From assembly GCA_018806915.1 (NCBI GenBank), contig JAGKQI010000049.1, forward strand, positions 186,001 through 250,000: DNA of 64,000 nucleotides. The letters run 5' to 3'. Below are positions 21,810 to 33,260 of this stretch, piece after piece; positions within the stretch are counted from its first letter, which is position 1, and each line of letters starts with the position of its first letter. The notes below the pieces were generated by a model. The model saw only the letters and a program-made list of their open reading frames with translations. It was not told the DNA's origin and ran no database searches. The position numbers and the translations under genes are program-made. The DNA comes from Phytophthora colocasiae (Eukaryota > Oomycota > Peronosporomycetes > Peronosporales > Peronosporaceae).

Positions 21810-23197
21810 TCACTGTTTGGCTGGAAGCGGGGCAAACTTCTGTCGGCTATGACGGCGAAGACACTTGGTGCCACAATAGATGAAAGTGAACTTGGTGAAA
21901 TACTCCCCTTCAATCGGCTCGAAGTAGTTGCTACAAATTGAGCACTGCAAGTAATTCTTCGGAATCGGTGGAGCTTCAGGAGGAACATACCAAGCCAACA
22001 GACGAATAACATTCCCACGCACAATCTCGTCCCATTGAGCTGCTGTGACTCCCTGACGTAGAAGACGGGGCTTGAAATGCTCGAACAAGTAGGTATAGCC
22101 CCCTCCTCCGTAGCGGCGGTACATGATCCGCTGGCTGACGTTCGTCGACACGAGAATTTGAGAAACGCAGTGCGGCATGTCGTTCACAAAGTGCGCTATC
22201 CATTCCACAAGTTGACCGTCTGATGGAGGCTCTAAACGTTCGCTGTCCTGAGATTCATCAGAGCCTGACGTACTTGTAGAGCATGGATTGATCAAAATGA
22301 CATCACTGACAGTCAGCAGACCGACCATGTCGAATAGCACAGACACACCCAAACCAAACAATTCCTGGAGAAATGTGTACGCAGTGCCTCCAAACGACCC
22401 CCGGCACCATCGATCCGCATGACAGAACACCAATTTCTTACTCTCCACATCAAGAACCAATAACGCATCAAGCCAAGCTCGAATCGCTCGCTCCAGCACA
22501 GAATTTTCTCCACACGAAAACGACAGGTACAGTGGAGCATGCGTTCTCGTTTGAGCCTACAAGCAAAAACTCAACTTTAGTCTGTGTAGTTCCATCCACA
22601 TGCACAAGTATCACATACCAATGCTAGACCCTGTGCCAGAATCTTCTCCTTCTCACTTAGGACTCCATCCGTCACATGAATCTGTTGGTATATCGCTCCA
22701 GGGAACGCCACACTATCCCCACTCTCAATACCGAACAGCAGCTCGGCCTCCAACGTTTTCGAAATCCTTTCACTTTGTTCTTTGGACGGCAACCCACGGG
22801 TGAAACCCTCATCAAGCCTCTCAAGCTTGAATGTCGTGACTGTCAACAGATTGAGGTCTTTCAGTCTCTCAGCCAGATGAATACGCTCTTTCACGAAAAA
22901 ATCCCGCCCTTCCACTGGCAATGTAACATCAACTATCAGAGGCTTCAGGTTGCTGCCCTTCAATTGCTGCAGTTTTTCCAATTCTCGAAAAGCTTCGTCC
23001 TCTTTCTGAAGCAACAGATTGCGACCTCCATGAGCGAAAGGAGATCGGCGGTAGTCGATCAGATCTTCGAAGCAGATCTCCAGGTCATTTGGTGACGCTG
23101 CCACAACTGCAGACCCGATATTGTGGAGCACGTGAGCGTGAGGGAGAGCGATTCCGACGCTCTCCGGGGCGACGAGCTCTCGAATTCCGCGAATCAT
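21810..23197 (-). CDS. Phosphotriesterase-related (PTER-like) amidohydrolase with C-terminal Cys finger
   Basis: This is a member of the PTE/PTER branch of the amidohydrolases, metal-dependent TIM-barrel hydrolases; the natural substrate is unknown. It has two exons (23197-22619 and 22556-21810) around a 62-bp intron (GTATGT..TTGTAG) that keeps the frame, giving 441 residues. Family marks are VAPESVGIALPHAHVLHNI (the usual HEH metal motif as HAH), PLIVDVTLPVEGRD, FCHADRW, and MYRRYGGGGYTYLFEHFKPRLLRQGV, close to the PTER end block RxGGxGYxHI...RGV. Where active members have SHD before that block this protein has STN, so the metal-binding/catalytic Asp appears replaced. A C-terminal extension adds CSIC...CGTKC followed by RRH, a probable zinc-binding finger not typical of the family. 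A piggyBac-like element begins only 51 bp upstream of the ATG. Confidence 0.75.
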
Positions 23198-23244
23198 TCA
23201 TTATCTGGCATCCGTTATGTGCGCCCTAAGTTCGCACTTGGATT

Positions 23245-23263
23245 TTAACCCTTCAAGCGCGAG
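23245..23263 (+). repeat. Left TTAA plus terminal inverted repeat of piggyBac-like element
   Basis: TTAA followed by CCCTTCAAGCGCGAG; a perfect inverse match to 27345-27363. Confidence 0.92.
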
Positions 23264-23698
23264 CTGCGCCTATCGAGTATTAGAAGGTAAGGTTTACAAT
23301 AGTAAACCTAACACAATTCTAATCGTGTCCCGCTACAAAGGTCAGGCTAACCCCTAACCCTTCTTTGGCCTGACGGTATTATCCTGTATCACACCACTAA
23401 CAGGTCCGGCCATTACAAGATAAGAACGTTATCGTGTCCAAAGCTGACACAGAGACGTGCTATGTTGTGAAAGAGACCAGGACGGTAAAGACAGCTGATT
23501 GTTAAGTCATAATCACATGCTGAAATCAAATAAAAAAACTACGGTTAGTCGCTGTTACAGCTGCTGCTAACACATCGTTGATGGCCTACGAGCAATCAAC
23601 TCGACGCGACTTTGGAGCTGGGTGGGCTGCGCTGTGGTCTTCATCTTCACTTGCAGACTCGACTTCACTGTCTGCAGCAGCACACACGAAGTTTTGTC

Positions 23699-26600
23699 TT
23701 ACCACGCCCCGACGGTCGCAGCGACGTTCCTCCAGCATTTATGCCAAATATCGAAGCAGGTTCTTGCCTCGCCACCCCAAGAGTGCTTGATCTTGGTACA
23801 GAGATATACTGGCGTCTCCGTCTTCTCCTTAGCCTTCTTGTTGACGCTCGTGAGGACACAGATACTGCAGTAAAATGACGCCTCCGGTAGGGTTTTCTTT
23901 CAACTGCGAGCACACTTTACAAGCTCGCTCTCGAGCCTTTGTACTGCCGTCGGTATTTTCCTTCCGCATTTCAATCGTCTTCACTGGCATATGTGTGGCT
24001 TTAGATCCACACCGCTGCTTCGACGGCGTTACGTTCTGCCCTCTGGTCCGCTGCAATTTCTCCTAATCAGCGTCTGTAAGCTGGCATAGCTGTAGATGTA
24101 GCTGCTTCAGGAATGTGATATGTGAGACCCTCGTTTTGCTCTTGGTCACGCGTGCGCAGTTGTACACTATGAATGAGTTGACAATGACGAGGTCAACGAA
24201 ACCCAGAAATAGGGTTTTGTAGTACTTTTTGAACCGCACAGCAAGCTGCAGCGAGTATCTGTCAGGAATGCGTATAACACACGATTAGAATTCAGGCTAT
24301 CTGGTATATACATGACAAAGAATCGTACCGCTGAAGTCGAAGTTGATCGTGCACATCAACTCCACCCATGAATGTCTGATAATCCTTGAGAACTCGCGGG
24401 CAAGCCACTTCTACCTTTTGACCACTCTTCTCGCGTCGAAGGATCCTGTCATGCTCGAAACTTCCTCCAGAGCACAGCATGTACACTGGCGGTTATCCCA
24501 CCACTTCAGCATCTTGAAATCGGAGACCACGCAAGACACAAAGTGACTGAAAGTTCCACGTTCAATACTGGCAGGTCGAGAGGCTTCTTTGTTTTTGCTT
24601 CTTGGCTGGAACCAGTTGGGCTGCCAAACCACGCCGATTAGTCAGCACTGTGCCGATGCTATAGAACCCCATCGTAGCTAGCTGCAGCGTTAGTGGCACT
24701 GAGGTGTAAAACCTATCCGTCACAATGCCTGCCAAATGCGGCGTGGAGGTTGCGAACCACTGCAGCCGGCCCAGACTTGTCGTCCTGCGTATTAGCTCCA
24801 TTTCTAGTCTCGGATTTCCCCAAGTACACTTCAAACCTGTACCATATATGACAAGATACCACACATCATGTATTAGACACGATAACAAAACTTCCCAACC
24901 AGTGTGCTAGTGGCAAACTTACCAAATGCAATAAGCGGTATGACTGCTACACAGCATGAAAAGTTTTAGTGCCGTACTTATGCGGTACACACGCATACGG
25001 TTGAAGGACGATCTGGAAGGCAGCATCGCCTCGCCAAACGCCATCACGGCAGGAGCCGTGTATGCCATCCGAAACGTCTTTTGCAGCACGTCAATGATCG
25101 GACACAGCTTCCACGCGCGGTCAACACGAGCTCGTTCGTCGTCGTTATCGCTAAAGTGGAGGTTGCGGGTGATGTGTGTAAAACGATCCCGAGTCATGAA
25201 GCGGCCAAAGCATCCGCGCAGGATTGCACCTTCATCCGTAGTTTTCCAATGATGCTGCAACTTTTCTTTGTTTGGAGCCACTGTACGTGCAATTAGCAGC
25301 CCGATCAGGACGCAGACGTCCTTTGCCGTAATTGGCGCAGTTTGCTCGAGCTTCGCTCGAATCTGCTCTTTGGTCTGGCGCTTGTATAATGGCTTCTTCT
25401 TTTCACGAGCCACTTGTCGTGCATATTGACCGTCCACACGCTCGTCCAATTTGTCGAAAAAGTACTTTCACTAGCCTCAGCTATTCCGTCCCAAACAATC
25501 GGTGGCATAAAATATAGCAGCATGTTCAAAGGCGTCGATGCGACAGCGACAGCTTCTTGTGTACGTCCGTGCTCTCCGTCGCATAGCCCAGGGTAGTCTT
25601 TCAGCAAAGTCCCAGGCGGCCGTTCCTCGTAGGGTTCTTCCATGTATGGAAACGGGTCTTGTGTAGCGACATCTGACCAACCGTTCAACGCCATCTCCCG
25701 CAGAATACCATGGCTTTTCTTCTGGCTCAATGCTTCTACTGTCATGCCTTCAACACCCCCCACAGATGCGAGCAACGCAGCGTCGAACTGGATGTCGGGA
25801 AAAACGACAGCGTCTTCGTCTTCAAAGCTCTCGTCATCGACAAAACTATCTGCGTCGTCGTCATTTCCAGACCCGTCGTCGTTCTCTCCATCCGATTCGA
25901 GAGTAACGTAGCTGTTAGGGTCATCCGTAGGGAGAATCACATTCACATCAACATCTAAACGAAAGTATACAGGTTAGTATGTCTTATCATGTACCCGTAT
26001 CGTGTATATACCAGATAACACACCTGATGAATCGTCAGCCTCGACGGATTGATTTTCTTCCCCTGTTTCAATGCTGCTGGGAGAGGCGGGGAGATGAGGT
26101 GACATCGGACACAATGCCCCACTATTAGCGCTTCTTGGAGGCGCTACCTCAGTAAACTCACGAGCCAGGTTTCGTTGATTGGGAAGTGGAGTCTGCACAG
26201 CATCTGAAGGCAAAGGAGTCGCAACATAAATTAGTCGTATAATAAGGATGCTCATTTCACATGAGAAACGGCCATACCAGGTGTTGATGCCGAAGTGTTA
26301 CGCGTTGGCTCTGGAATATCCGCGTCGGCCGCGCGGGTCTCTTGCCGTTCACCTGTAAAATACATGATTGGCGTAAGTTTAATGCTGTACAATACATAAT
26401 ATGAGATTAATGTTCCAAAATCGTCGGGTGGCTAAAGCCTAAGTCCTTGCGAAGCATGTACGTCTGCAGCATAGATAACATCAAAACTTCTTAGCGCATA
26501 TCTGTCTCAGTGATCCACGCTTTCACGCACCAGTTGAACCAACACACGGAGACGTTCTTGTCGTTTCCGACGAAGTTGTCTGTTCTTCTTCTCCCTTCTT

Positions 26601-26805
26601 GGCCTGCTCCTCTACTCAAAACAGCACAGACGTTGTCTGGAAGTGCATTCCACTACTTACCGAGGTCGATTTTGTCGAGATACGCCATCAGTTCCTCGGC
26701 CCCCACGAAGTAATCCTTCCCACGGATGCCGCCCTTCTTCTTCTGCCCCGGTCGAATATACGCATGGTCAACTGAAAGTCCTGTCGGCCTGCTGGACGTC
26801 CACAT
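23699..26805 (-). pseudogene. piggyBac-like transposase, decayed
   Basis: The order along the minus strand is: an N-terminal exon with KGGIRGKDYFVGAEELMAYLDKIDL (from about 26805, donor GTAAGT; the frame is open further upstream with FENQRWRAARWAELIKA); small acidic exons near 26350-26280 and 26255-26020; an acidic exon from 25946; then the DDE domain. Several frameshifts break the DDE part (near 25450, 24950, 24600, 24400). Recognisable blocks are APITAKDVCVLIGLL, EAMLPSRSSFNRMRV, GIVTDRFYTSVPL, TFMGGVDVHDQL, and a C-terminal Cys-rich domain with CSICV, VYLCT and CFDIWHKCW ending at 23699. The first catalytic Asp, expected just before EAMLPS, is Gly (codon GGC at 25033-25035), explained by one A-to-G change. 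The enzyme is therefore dead by two independent criteria. Confidence 0.82.
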
Positions 26806-27287
26806 AGCTTTGATCAGCTCAGCCCAGCGTGCAGCTCTCCACCGTTGATTCTCGAATGACTAGCTGGACTCTCGTTTTTATGAGAAAAAACAAACCTGAA
26901 TCTATGCACCAGCTGACAGCGTTTTTGCGCGGTACACTGATCTGGCCTATCCACTCGAGAATGGCTATGTACACATTTTTTTTATAAAACGGGCATTTTT
27001 GGCAACTTGAGCGAGCGCTAGCGAGCGACCCCCGCACGTCCCCGAAGCGTCACGGCGTGGCAGGGGGAGAGGGCCCCCCGCCAAAGCCGAAAGCGTGAGG
27101 GCTTGTACGAAGCCGGTCTTATTTTTTTTGCAGCGAGCGTTGCCCCGACTATGTCCAGACATACAAAAACTAGAAAAAATGTCTGTTTTATGAACCAGAC
27201 TGTGTACACAGCCTCTGCCCTATCCACTCCCCATTCCCCTTGGTGACTTGAAATCTGTATGCGGCCATACAAAAAGTAAGTACAAGT

Positions 27288-27317
27288 ACCCTTATCGTGT
27301 ATATACACGATAAGGGT
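27288..27317. repeat. Perfect 30-bp palindrome near the right end of the piggyBac-like element
   Basis: The half-site acccttatcgtgtat is followed directly by its exact reverse complement, 28 bp inside the right terminal repeat. It could be a transposase-binding subterminal palindrome or a hairpin. Confidence 0.85.
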
Positions 27318-27344
27318 TTTGCGCAAACGTGTCTAATACAGGCT

Positions 27345-27363
27345 CTCGCGCTTGAAGGGTTAA
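27345..27363 (-). repeat. Right terminal inverted repeat plus TTAA of piggyBac-like element
   Basis: CTCGCGCTTGAAGGG followed by TTAA; the mate of 23245-23263. Confidence 0.92.
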
Positions 27364-27514
27364 AAATATATTGACCAATAATTATTGACGCATTTACGAG
27401 GTTCCAACTTCCGGTTAATAAAACAAGGCTGGGCAGGAGGGTCCGTTGTATCTTCTTAGTATCCGTTGGGGTTTCTGTAGTATCAGGTGGGGGCTCAGTA
27501 GAATCTGCAGGTGT

Positions 27515-27723
27515 TGGCAGGGGGAAGTGAGCTCGGCGAAGACTGATGTATTTGATTGCTATATAAGGCCACTTGGCCAAGTTCACTATGTAGTTCTTGC
27601 TGCTGCTCGGTTAGTCGTACGTGTTCTCCTACTGCGTCGCCTCGTTCCCCGCAGTCCCGCCTGCACGTTGGCGGGGATGCCCACCACTTCATGCACACAC
27701 ACTCCCAAGATCACTGGCGAGAC
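27515..27723 (+). repeat. Inverted repeat arm, Copia remnant, left copy
   Basis: About 210 bp, roughly 85-90% identical by eye to the reverse complement of 29781-29993. Shared stretches include gttagtcgtacg and ccccgcagtcccgcctgcac. The two copies flank the scrambled Copia parts. Confidence 0.8.
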
Positions 27724-28474
27724 CTACCACGTGCCGTTCTGCTCCACCCCCTCGATCTCTCCTCTGATGGCTTGCTTCCCAACCTCCCCGCGCGGGTTCC
27801 GCATCGCCTCGCGGAAGTTCTTCGGGTCCTTGAAAATGACCGCGCCCACGCTGCCAACGGGCACGTACATCTTGCCCATGTAGCGCGTGCGCATGCGCGT
27901 GGGCTACACCCCTTCTTCTGGTAGCTGTTCTTCATCAGCACCAACTCCTTCCATTCCTGCGGCGTCTTCTGCGGCAGCATTTCTTAGACTTCTTCGTTGG
28001 TCACTTCTTCTTCGACTTCACCGCCGGGTCGCCGCTCTCGCGCACCTTCGACGTCTCACTGATCTGCGACGAGTCCGCGACGGGCTCCTTCCGTTTCGCG
28101 GCCTGCCCACGTTCTTCAACAGCTCTCAATTTAGCTCGGTGCCCTCGCGCTCGAGCTGCGCCTGCAGCTGTGTGTTCTGCTTGTTGGACTGGCTATTCTT
28201 GGTCGGCCGTGTGCACAGGTCAAACAGTTGAGCTGCTCTCTGCTTATCAGCCGGATACCAAATCCAGGCGTGTCGGCCATGCGCTCGACTGTATCGTACG
28301 CAATGTGGCCCAGCCTCTGGTGCAGTTCGAGCAACGTCGACTCCATCACAGCATCTTCAAGCGATTCGCTCGTTGCCTTGACCACCTCCATCACCGCGTT
28401 GACGCGCGTCTTCGTGGTCATCTCGCCCATGGCGTCGATCATCAGCACCTTGTTGCATCCGTAGAGAAGGACAC

Positions 28475-29165
28475 GGGCGTGAACGCACCGATCGACATGA
28501 TTTGTGACGTTATCGGCAGTGACATTAAGGGCCCCATGACCCAGAGGGGCAGCCGCGGCAACAAGTACCTGATCAACTTCATCGACTACTCGAAGAACTA
28601 CGTGCGCGTCTTCCTCGCGAAGAACAATACAGATGCTATAAAGGAGTTTGAACACTTCTTAGTGTACTTTGAAAAGCGATTCAACTGCCGGATTCATGTG
28701 CTACGTACCGACGGTGCCAAGGGGTACGTGAACGTGGGCCCGTTCTGCAAGGAAACAGGCGTCAGACGCCAGATCAGCGAGCGCGAGAATCAAGCATCTA
28801 ACGGCAAAGCGGAAAGAATTAGCGCACCGTGCTGAACGTAACACGTTGCATGCTGTTTGCGAGTGGTTCGCCGTTGTACTTCTGGGAGACGCAGTGGAGT
28901 ACGCTGCTTTCATGTTCAACAGGAGTTCGTGTAGCGAGAACCCCATGCGCATGTCTACGCTCGAGATATTGACGGGCAACGTGCCGAACTTGTCCGACAT
29001 CGTCACGTTCGGGAGCCCGTGCACAGCCTACAGAGATCCTGGCAAGAAAGCGTGAAAGTCCAGAGCACAGGTTGGTGTGATCGTGGGCAAAAATGACGAT
29101 ACGAAAAGCTTCAAAGTATACTTACCGAATGGCCGGATCGTAATCATCACCCAGCACATCAAGAA
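28475..29165 (+). pseudogene. Copia integrase core, inverted relative to the rest of the element
   Basis: Reads GVNAPIDMICDVIGSDIKGPM, NKYLINFIDYSKNYVRVFL, CRIHVLRTDGAKGYVNV, ENQASNGKAER and, after a frameshift near 28830, DAVEYAAFMFNRSSCSENPMRMS, NVPNLSDIVTFGSPCTAYRDPGKKA. This is the Copia rve domain plus its C-terminal part. The flanking Copia parts read on the minus strand. Confidence 0.82.
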
Positions 29166-29640
29166 CGTGGGGATGCTACTAGTGTTCTCCTGCACCATGT
29201 AGCTCTTGCCACCGTGGCGCTCCAGGTACACGCCTTCTCCTTCAAGATGTCATAGGTGGTGATGTTGTCCGGTAGGTGATCACCGTAGAAGACGTCGGAC
29301 AAGTCAATAATGACCTCATTGCTGTCCACGATCGTCCGCAGCACCACCATGCCCTTCTTGGCCACGTTTATAAGATCGCCGTTAGCCGCTCGGGACTGCT
29401 CGTCCAGTCAACTTCATTCCGCAGCAACACTCTCGTTCTTCACCAAGGGCACGCTGGACCCCAAGATCCACGAGCACGAGTCCGCGTTCGTGCCGGTCCC
29501 GACGGCCAGCGTGACTCGAGTCGATGTCTTAGCACCGCTGTTCTCTTTACCTGACCAATCTCTGGCTAGGTGCCCGTCTTCACCACAATTGTAGCGGGAG
29601 AGAGCCTCCGAGCCGTCAACACGGGCAACAGATCCTCGTC

Positions 29641-29757
29641 CATGACGGAACCTCTAGTTGATACGACGGAGCCACCTCTCGGTACTACCGAGCCAACAAC
29701 AGATACTACTGAGCCACCGGTCGACACTATCGAGCCACCGGCATATACAACAACGTA
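29641..29757 (+). repeat. 21-bp-period minisatellite coding (D/T)TTEPP repeats
   Basis: On the plus strand it encodes repeats such as VDTTEPPLGTTEPTTDTTEPP. A degenerate copy on the other strand lies at 27446-27520 beside the other inverted arm, so the minisatellite belongs to the duplicated segment. Confidence 0.6.
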
Positions 29758-29780
29758 GCCACCTGCTGGCAGAACTCGCC

Positions 29781-29993
29781 AGTGATCTTGGGAGTGTGTG
29801 TGCATGAAGTGGTGGGCATCTCCGCCAACGTGCAGGCGGGACTGCGGGGAACGAGACGATGCAGTAGGAGAACGCGTACGACTAACCGAGCGGCAAGTTG
29901 AATAGTGAACTTGGACAAGTGGCTTTACATAGCAATCAAATATATCAATCTTCCTTGCTGAGCTTACTTCCACCTGCCAACAGGTTATGAGCC
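29781..29993 (-). repeat. Inverted repeat arm, Copia remnant, right copy
   Basis: Mate of 27515-27723 in reverse orientation. Confidence 0.8.
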
Positions 29994-30075
29994 CAATAGG
30001 CTCCGACGACACCTCACAACGGCCAAGCCCTGAGCACGACGTGTACGACACCGACGTCCAAGGGCTGAACGTGGC

Positions 30076-30495
30076 TTGCAGCGGGGCTGCGTAGATGTGC
30101 ACCGCACAGAGGAAGTTTAGTTGACTCGTAGAGTCCTGCTTGCAAGGCACTAGCCTTCGATTCTATACAAGAACCAAGTAGTCCACTAAATACGGGACTC
30201 ACAGTCAGTGTCCCTATAACAAAGGACTAACACTAACTATGTAAAATGCAAACTGATTTTTATTGACTTTATTGCCCTAATCCTAAATGTAACGGATTTA
30301 GTATCTAACATACTAAATCCTAATCAAAATGCAACGTGAGGCTCTGAGGCCATCTACGTATCTACTCGTGTGTGCCACACCATTATGTACCCACATAAAT
30401 GCATCCATGAGTGTCACACACCATTATGTACCCACATAAATGTATCCACGTGTGTCACACACCAACGAGAAACATTCGTGTAACATCGCCGTTAC
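30076..30495 (+). repeat. LTR-like repeat, copy A
   Basis: From ttgcagcggggctgcgtag to about 30345 this segment matches 35608-35887 at high identity in the same orientation. It probably continues to gccgttaca at about 30495, where the following TGGCTGCAGACCCG could be a primer binding site. Exact LTR ends were not resolved. Confidence 0.65.
30369..30466 (+). repeat. Tandem duplication of about 45 bp inside LTR-like copy A
   Basis: Two adjacent units each contain cacaccattatgtacccaca followed by taaatg(c/t)atcca. Copy B does not show this duplication. Confidence 0.75.
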
Positions 30496-30630
30496 ATGGC
30501 TGCAGACCCGTTCTAGTTGTTCGAGGGGACGCGCTCCGACACGGACGCGTCCGAACCCCATGCATGGGGCAGTCGGGGCTCCATCGAGAGCTCCGAGTAA
30601 ATTGACAGACTCGAAGGACTGCTCGAGGGG

Positions 30631-31032
30631 ATGGCTAAGCAACAGGCCCAGTTCATGGCCAATCAAGCGAAACTGCAGGAGCAGCTACAGCGACGCAGCG
30701 AGCCGTCGCACACGCCGCCGTTCGAAAACCAGTACGGAGCGTCGAGCGCGTTCACGGACTTTTACAAGGCCAGAGACCGAAGGATGAAAGTATACTATCT
30801 CGACGCACCAACGTTCCCGGTGCCGACGCGTCCGATGGAGCAGGCGACGAATTTGCAGCAGCCGCAACAGACGCCACAGCAACAGCCGTATGTGCCGCCG
30901 CCGGAGCAGTTCGTATCGCTGACGAACTTCGGGATCAAGATCCCGAAGCCGCGGGACCTGGACTGGCCCGGATTCGGGACGTTCTCGGGCAAGGAAGTCT
31001 ACCCGGGACTGGGGGCGGACTTCAAGGCGTAA
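30631..31032 (+). pseudogene. Retrotransposon gag fragment, N-terminal part
   Basis: Gln/Pro-rich ORF with FVSLTNFGIKIPKPRDLDW and GKEVYPGLGADFKA, a pattern I associate with gag proteins of oomycete LTR elements. It stops at 31032 exactly where the Harbinger element begins, so it is cut off; the expected continuation is not found on the other side of the insert. It follows LTR-like copy A on the same strand. Confidence 0.55.
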
Positions 31033-31328
31033 TTATGCAGCAGCAAGACGATTGTTTGTGCCTCTTCCAGCCAAAACTATTTTGATCAATCCTATTTCAA
31101 GTAATTGACAACCCCTTTTGGTTTGCAGCAAGAGCGCCACATTTTCTACAGCAAGAAAAACTTCTTTAACCACAAGATGCCTCGACTCACAGCAAAACAA
31201 CGCAAGATCCGAGAGTTTCGTAGCATCATCGCTACATAGGAAACTGCTGCAATGCTTCGAGATCTGCTCAGCGAAGATGAGTCAGAGGAAGTGATCTAGA
31301 TGCGTATTGGCTCGCGGAGTTAGATCGT

Positions 31329-32321
31329 GTGCAGGAGCGCCGATACATCGCTCGGCCTTCATGCTATAGGCGACGCAAAAATCGATGGATGAAGCTGTTA
31401 AATAACCGTATACACACCAGTGATGCCGACTTCCTGAAACATTTTCGGCTTAAGCGGCCAGAATTAATACGACTTGCATCTCTAGTGGAGAACGGCGCTG
31501 TTTTTAAGCATAAAGGAGAAAAACCCCTTCGCGGTGGAGCGATGTTACACCTGATGGTTCTCTTGAAGTTTCTCGGTGCCTATGGTAATGGCAATACACC
31601 TTCGGATATTACAACGTTTCTTGGATTAGTCAGAGGAAGTTTCTATAACTATCTTGTTTGAGTGATTATTGCAGTTTTACGACTTGAAGACGCCGTCATT
31701 ACGTGGCCAGATTCAGAAGAGCGGCGTACTATAGCACGGCGTATAAAGGACAAGTATGGGTTTATTAATTGTGTTGGCATAATGGATGGTACGCTGTTTC
31801 CACTTTCTGCTAAGCCTCGTCACAACGGCGAAGACTACTACAGCCGGAAGTCGTTCTACGCTGTCAATGCACTGATCACTTGTGATGATATAGCCCGAGT
31901 GCGGAATATTGTCGTGGGCTGGCCAGGTTCCGTTCACGACAATCGAGTTTGGTCCAACAGTCCTATTGCCCAACATCCTAATCAGCATTTTAAGCACAAT
32001 GAGTCTCTGCTTGGAGAATCGGCTTTACAAGTTTTAAATATCATGGTGCCCGCATACAAAAAGCCACCAAATGCAGATTTTCATCCTGACTGCCGTTACT
32101 TCAACAATCAGTTAGCAAAAGCTCGCATTAAAAGCGAACATTTCATAGGACTACTCAAGATGCGTTTCCAGTATTTACGTGAAGTTCGCGTCCAACTCGG
32201 ACAAAAGAGAAATCACATGAGAAGTCATATACGATATGTAATGTGTCCATGTATTATCCATAACCCGCTAGTCGCGAATCCAGTACCTGAGTGGAGAGAA
32301 GAACTTGATCGATGCTGGTGA
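31329..32321 (+). pseudogene. Harbinger transposase (DDE_Tnp_4 type), one in-frame stop
   Basis: The frame is continuous from 31329 to 32321 except for a TGA at 31659-31661. Catalytic residues appear intact: GIMDGTLFPL, WPGSVHDNRVW and the Glu in ARIKSEHFIGLLKMRF. The N-terminal HTH region (DADFLKHFRLKRPELIRLASLV) is readable. The frame seems to extend upstream (LDAYWLAELDRV), with a frameshift before that. The stop would be removed by a single base change, so inactivation may be recent. Confidence 0.8.
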
Positions 32322-32429
32322 GCTTGATGATGACGATGAGCTGAATTTACCTGTGGCAATAGAAGCACATGGAGAACAACGGCGCAATTATTAGGATACA
32401 AGCTAGAGATCCGTGCTCAACGGAAAAAG

Positions 32430-33260
32430 AGCGTTAATATCACTCATTGGTACACCTTCATTCAGCAGTTCGGAGCAGATTAATCTTGCGTTGTTGAAGC
32501 CAGTGTTCTGACTCTTGTCGAAACTTGGCCGCTTGCGCATTAGATTCTTCGATGCGAGCACGTATGTACGGGACTCATTATCAAGTTGCTGGCGACAGGC
32601 TTCTAGTTCTTGCTTTCGAACCTCAAGTTCCTGTAGTTGAAGCTCACGAGTTTGAGCGAGATGGCTTTTTTAACTTTATAATAGAGGATATCTCCGGGTC
32701 ACGTGTGGATTGGCGCTTATATGGTCTTTCGGTGATTGAAATTGGTGTAGACGAAGCCCTCGTCGATTTAGCCTGTATCTTATTCGGGATTCGAACCGAT
32801 TCGCTGCTACGGGATTCCTCTCCACTTGACAAACTTCTATCATCTGCAGTGTCGTCTTTGTGTAATGCTTCATCCGTATTCAGCAGTTGGGGGCGCGTGC
32901 TGGCACGATCAAACATTACGTCTCGCAACTCGAAGTAATAGGAACAACGAAGTAACCGTGCCTCATGGATGCTAGGATCGTCGTGATCCCGTCCTTGGCT
33001 TGTACCCTTTCGCCAATCTTCTGCATTTATGTCTGAACAGGCTCTCTAGTGCGATAATTTTGTTCGTGATGTCTTTCGCGCTCCGCTTCGTCGTAATTCC
33101 AGCCGCCTCAATTTTGGCCCGGCAATCGTCGTTTTAGACTCCTAAACTGTGCATCTTCTCCGCGATACCGATTATAGTTGTTTCTATCCGTAAGCCAGTC
33201 AATAAGCACCCCGATAGAGCTTACATCTGGCGTTGGGCCGTCATTGTACCAAGGCACGCG
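32430..33260 (-). pseudogene. Harbinger accessory DNA-binding protein (SANT/Myb-like), frameshifted
   Basis: On the minus strand, PWYNDGPTPDVSSIGVLIDWL...NNYNRYRG resembles the trihelix/Myb-like start of oomycete Harbinger accessory proteins. It is followed by a Ser/Arg-rich middle and a Gln/Glu-rich coiled coil (ELQLQELEVRKQELEACRQQL). At least two frame changes separate these parts. Confidence 0.55.

Larger units (their letters stand above)
23249..27359 (-). mobile_element. piggyBac-like DNA transposon, complete ends, TTAA target duplication
   Basis: The element is bounded by perfect 15-bp terminal inverted repeats, CCCTTCAAGCGCGAG at 23249-23263 and its complement at 27345-27359. Each lies directly next to a TTAA (23245-23248 and 27360-27363). 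TTAA duplication and CCC-type ends are diagnostic of the piggyBac superfamily. Length is 4111 bp. It carries one decayed transposase gene on the minus strand and several subterminal inverted repeats. Confidence 0.93.
27430..30200 (-). mobile_element. Scrambled Copia-type retrotransposon remnant
   Basis: Most pieces lie on the minus strand. From right to left: a degenerate gag zinc knuckle (CGEDGHLARD, about 29590-29630); a protease block (WILGSS.PLVKNES, about 29400-29490); pol segment IDLSDVFYGDHLPDNI (29165-29365); the GAG-pre-integrase block with LHQRLGHIAYDTVERMAD and NCLTCAHG (28140-28470); and the pre-RT linker DPKNFREAM...EGVEQNGTW (27725-27894). The integrase, which should follow the pre-integrase block on the same strand, lies in the opposite orientation at 28475-29165. 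No RT or RNase H is present. Frames are broken in many places. Confidence 0.75.
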
